A DNA stretch of 64,000 nt from JBGTFE01 sp041747435. Its GTDB lineage: Bacteria; Acidobacteriota; Blastocatellia; Pyrinomonadales; Pyrinomonadaceae. The translations under genes and the position numbers were made by a program. The stretch covers positions 62,001 to 126,000 of the forward strand of contig JBGTFE010000059.1 in the NCBI GenBank assembly GCA_041747435.1, read 5' to 3'. Below the pieces are notes generated by a model, which saw nothing but the letters and a program-made list of their open reading frames with translations, had not been told where the DNA came from and searched no databases. This document shows, piece by piece, positions 61,421 to 64,000 of this stretch (position 1 is the stretch's first letter; each line of letters begins with the position of its first letter).

Positions 61421-62527
61421 ATGTTAGAGCAAATCCTTTCTCTTCCCATTGAGCAAAAAATCGGACAGCTATTCTTTATCGGAATTTCGGGAACGGAATT
61501 GGATCAAGATTCGCGCCGCTTGCTGGAAGAAATTTCGCCCGGCGGAATTTGTCTTTTTTCGCGAAATATCAAGGAAGCTTCGCAAACGAGAGAATTGCTC
61601 GACGCAATTCGCGGCGTCTCGATAATTGAGCCGTTTTTGAGTCTCGATCAGGAAGGCGGAACGGTTGATCGCTTGCGCAAAATTATCGAACCGATGCCGG
61701 CGGCAGCTTCAGTAAAAAGTCACGACGAAGCGCGAACTTTAGCTGAAATTACCGCGCAAACGATTCGAATCTTAGGATTTAATATGAATTTTGCTCCGGT
61801 TTTGGATGTGATCGATTCGGCGCGCGAAACTGCAAATAACGGACTTTACTCCCGGGCATTTGGTCGATCGAAGGAAGAAGTCGCGAATCTCGCTTCCGTT
61901 TATCTCGATACTCTTGAAGAAAACGGCTGTCTCGGCTGCCTAAAGCATTTTCCCGGTTTGGGCGCGAGTCGCGTCGATTCGCACGAAGAATTACCGTCCG
62001 TCGATCTGTCGCAAGACGAATTATTTGAGGTCGATCTGTTTCCGTATCGCGAAATTTTCAAAACCGGAAATCCCGCGGCGGTAATGATCGCGCACGCTTG
62101 TTTTCCAAACACAAACTTGCAGGAGACCGACCAAAATGGCAAACTTTTATCGTCTTCCCTAAGCTTTAACCTCGTAACAAAACTTCTGCGCGAAGAGATG
62201 GGATTCGATGGAATCGCAATCACGGACGATATGGAAATGGGCGCGATCTTGAAAAATTACGGCATCGGCGAAGCGTGCACAATGGCGATAAAAGCCGGAG
62301 AAGATATGATTGCGGTGTGTGCCGCCGCGGAAAATATTAGAAGCGGATTTTTTTCGCTCGTTGAAAACGTTAGACGCGGCGAAATTTCCGAATCGAGAAT
62401 CGACGAATCCTTAAAGCGTATCGCAGCTCAGAAGATCCGGCTCGAGTCAGCACCGAAATTTGATCCGGCGCAAATAGACGAACTTTCCGCGCGCATCGTG
62501 CAACTTAAGGAAATCGTACACAGTTAG
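61421..62527 (+). CDS. nagZ: Beta-N-acetylhexosaminidase NagZ (GH3)
   Basis: 368 residues from the ATG at 61421; the open frame extends upstream to 61007 but that part is antisense to the CAP gene. It is a GH3 enzyme: FLSLDQEGGTVDRLR, FNMNFAPVLDVIDS, and the acid/base loop KHFPGLGASRVDSHEELP with the catalytic DSH. The nucleophile Asp lies in IAITDDMEMGAI. The usual KHFPGHG reads KHFPGLG, a substitution next to but outside the catalytic dyad. No signal peptide, so it is cytoplasmic. It cleaves GlcNAc from GlcNAc-anhydroMurNAc peptides in murein recycling and may work with the NamZ homologue at 14285-15472. Confidence 0.94.
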   Translation: MLEQILSLPIEQKIGQLFFIGISGTELDQDSRRLLEEISPGGICLFSRNIKEASQTRELLDAIRGVSIIEPFLSLDQEGGTVDRLRKIIEPMPAAASVKSHDEARTLAEITAQTIRILGFNMNFAPVLDVIDSARETANNGLYSRAFGRSKEEVANLASVYLDTLEENGCLGCLKHFPGLGASRVDSHEELPSVDLSQDELFEVDLFPYREIFKTGNPAAVMIAHACFPNTNLQETDQNGKLLSSSLSFNLVTKLLREEMGFDGIAITDDMEMGAILKNYGIGEACTMAIKAGEDMIAVCAAAENIRSGFFSLVENVRRGEISESRIDESLKRIAAQKIRLESAPKFDPAQIDELSARIVQLKEIVHS

Positions 62528-62552
62528 GATTTGAGATCAGGAGGAGAATTTG

Positions 62553-64000
62553 ATGAATTTTTGGCGCCAGCTCATTGGAATCGTACTAGTTTCTCTCGGC
62601 ATTACGCTTTTTTCAGCGTGTCCTTCGCGCGTAACGGAAGCAATAACTATTTCCATATCCGAAAAATTTACGACACTTGACACATTGACGAGCATTGGCA
62701 CGGGCGCCGCCGACGAACGCATTCGCACGCTTCTTTTTAACTCGCTAGTCAAGAAAAACGATAAATTTGAATATGTAGGCGAACTTGCAAAGGAAATAAA
62801 GGTCGGCGAGGATGGCGTCACTGTAACGTTCATTTTGCAGGACAACGTTAAATTTCATAACGGCAAAGTCTTCACCTCCGCCGATGCCAAATACACGTTG
62901 GAGGCTCTAATTCAAGCGAACGGCGCAAAATCGGGAAGCTTTTTTGAAACCGTGCCCGACGAAACCGACCCGGAAAAAAAGAAAACGAAACGCGTTTCGC
63001 ATTTTGACGGTCCGATCCAAACTCCGGATGGCAAAACGCTGGTTATTAAGGTTACTCGTCCGGCGCTCGTGAACGAGCTTCTTTCGAATTTGGTCGCAAT
63101 TCCTATTATTCCCGAAAACACGATAGACCAGCAAAAATCGACGCCGATCGGAACGGGCGCGTTTAAGCTGGTGAGCTTTGATCAGGTAAATAATTTTGTT
63201 GAGTTGGAAGCTTTTAACGATTGCTGGGAAGGCGCGCCAAATATTCAAAAACTAAATGTAAAAACGGTTACTGACGCAAATTCTTTGCAGGCGGAACTGC
63301 AAACCGGCGGTGTAGATCTCGCGCCGATCCCGAATAATCTTTCGCCGGATGCGCTAAATTCGCTTTCACAAATGCCGAATTTGAGGGTTGAAAAATTCCA
63401 GGGATCGAACATTGATTATATCGGATTTAATACCGAAGCGACGCCCTTTAATAACGTCAAGATCCGGCAGGCGGTTGGTTATGCGATAGACCGCGAAAAG
63501 ATCGTCAAAGAGCTGCTCCGCGACCAGGCAACCATCGCGCATTCAATAATTCCGGAAGGTTCGTGGGCGTATTCCGCCGGAACGAAATATGAATATAATC
63601 CGGTGAAAGCCAGGCAGCTGCTCCAGGAAGCAGGATATAACGGAGAGGCGATCAGGTTCCTTTTTGCGTCCGGCAATAACGCGGTTAAAGAATACGCGCA
63701 GGTCATTCAAAATTCGCTCCAAGAGATCGGTCTCAATGTTACGATAGAGACTATCGAGTCGAATACGCTGCGCGAACACTTAAAAAACGGGCAATTCCAG
63801 ATGAATACCGGCAGATGGATCGGCGGCAATCAGGATCCGCTTTTTTATAAGGTGCTTTTTGCCTCGACGGAATTTCCGGACAAAAAAGAGAACGGCAGAA
63901 ATCGCAGCCGCTACAGCAATCCGGAATTTGACCGGATAATTCTCGAAGCCGTCGACGCCACCGACAAAGCGAAAGCGAAGGAGCTTTACGCGCGCGCAGA
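62553..64000 (+). CDS. ABC transporter solute-binding lipoprotein (family 5, DppA/OppA-like), partial
   Basis: The gene runs off the right edge; 482 codons are visible. The ATG has a strong GGAGGAG ribosome-binding site. The signal peptide ends in a lipobox, LFSAC, so it is a lipoprotein. The mature part is a family 5 extracellular solute-binding protein: DNVKFHNGKVFTSADAKYTL, TPIGTGAFKLVSFDQ, GFNTEATPFNNVKIRQAVGY and AIDREKIVKELL, then WIGGNQDPLFYKVLFAS. The ligand may be oligopeptides, possibly murein peptides given that nagZ lies 25 bases upstream in the same direction. No permease or ATPase gene is within view. Confidence 0.92.
   Translation, partial: MNFWRQLIGIVLVSLGITLFSACPSRVTEAITISISEKFTTLDTLTSIGTGAADERIRTLLFNSLVKKNDKFEYVGELAKEIKVGEDGVTVTFILQDNVKFHNGKVFTSADAKYTLEALIQANGAKSGSFFETVPDETDPEKKKTKRVSHFDGPIQTPDGKTLVIKVTRPALVNELLSNLVAIPIIPENTIDQQKSTPIGTGAFKLVSFDQVNNFVELEAFNDCWEGAPNIQKLNVKTVTDANSLQAELQTGGVDLAPIPNNLSPDALNSLSQMPNLRVEKFQGSNIDYIGFNTEATPFNNVKIRQAVGYAIDREKIVKELLRDQATIAHSIIPEGSWAYSAGTKYEYNPVKARQLLQEAGYNGEAIRFLFASGNNAVKEYAQVIQNSLQEIGLNVTIETIESNTLREHLKNGQFQMNTGRWIGGNQDPLFYKVLFASTEFPDKKENGRNRSRYSNPEFDRIILEAVDATDKAKAKELYARA

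Noticed and set aside
1..64000. CRISPR arrays, insertion sequences, prophage or defence islands
   Set aside because: No regularly spaced repeats, transposase, integrase, phage structural or recognised defence genes were found. The accessory content is the polysaccharide locus.

Overview
The window reads as chromosomal DNA of a diderm (outer-membrane) bacterium. It carries lipopolysaccharide export permeases (LptF/G), ADP-heptose synthesis genes, a Wza/BY-kinase exopolysaccharide export pair and HslVU. The best guess for the lineage is Acidobacteriota, class Blastocatellia (Pyrinomonadaceae-like). This rests on the moderate GC content, the zinc-ribbon/DUF4190 protein, the FHA-zinc ribbon-kinase, DUF6677 and the general protein style. 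The placement is an inference; no rRNA gene is present to confirm it. I see no complete tRNA, rRNA, CRISPR array, insertion sequence or prophage.

Layout. 1-2168 (+): the tail of a zinc-ribbon protein, a zinc-ribbon membrane protein, and an FHA-zinc ribbon-Ser/Thr kinase. 2179-8773 (-): yihY/alr, an acyl-CoA carboxyltransferase, a secreted coiled-coil protein, a uspA-hydrolase-DUF402 operon and a marR gene. 8922-13467 (-): a compact operon hslV-hslU-FnIII lipoprotein-FAH hydrolase-transaldolase, closed by a hairpin terminator. 13548-19080 (+): class-I amidotransferase-like hydrolase, NamZ-type muramidase, DUF6677, a 56-residue membrane protein, recO, and a single gene encoding fused LptF and LptG. 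19145-23787 (-): metK-ahcY (separated by a nested palindromic REP-like element) and miaB-bifunctional nuclease. 23821-28209 (+): dnaE-accA. 28279-31613: ssb, a secreted beta-propeller protein, a DUF465 protein and tsaB-rimI.

31711-57356 (-) is a 25.6 kb surface-polysaccharide locus of 25 genes read in one direction, starting at a good sigma70 promoter (57437-57465) and ending at a strong hairpin terminator (31711-31755). It encodes the export machine (Wza-like, Wzz/BY-kinase), flippase, putative polymerase and four or more glycosyltransferases. It also encodes methyl- and carbamoyl-transferases, a plant-like GDP-mannose 3,5-epimerase, ADP-heptose enzymes including an unusual RfaE2-GmhA fusion, and a four-gene cassette that fits UDP-L-QuiNAc or a related 6-deoxy-L-aminosugar. 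The last two genes are an HPr-kinase-like ATPase and a PqqD-domain protein whose C-terminus carries a Tat-like segment and a six-cysteine tail. This pair has no obvious role in sugar assembly and is the best candidate for an undescribed system.

57567-64000: mutS (+), a secreted CAP-domain protein (-), nagZ (+) and the start of a peptide/solute-binding lipoprotein that runs off the window. NagZ and the distant NamZ homologue together suggest peptidoglycan amino-sugar recycling.
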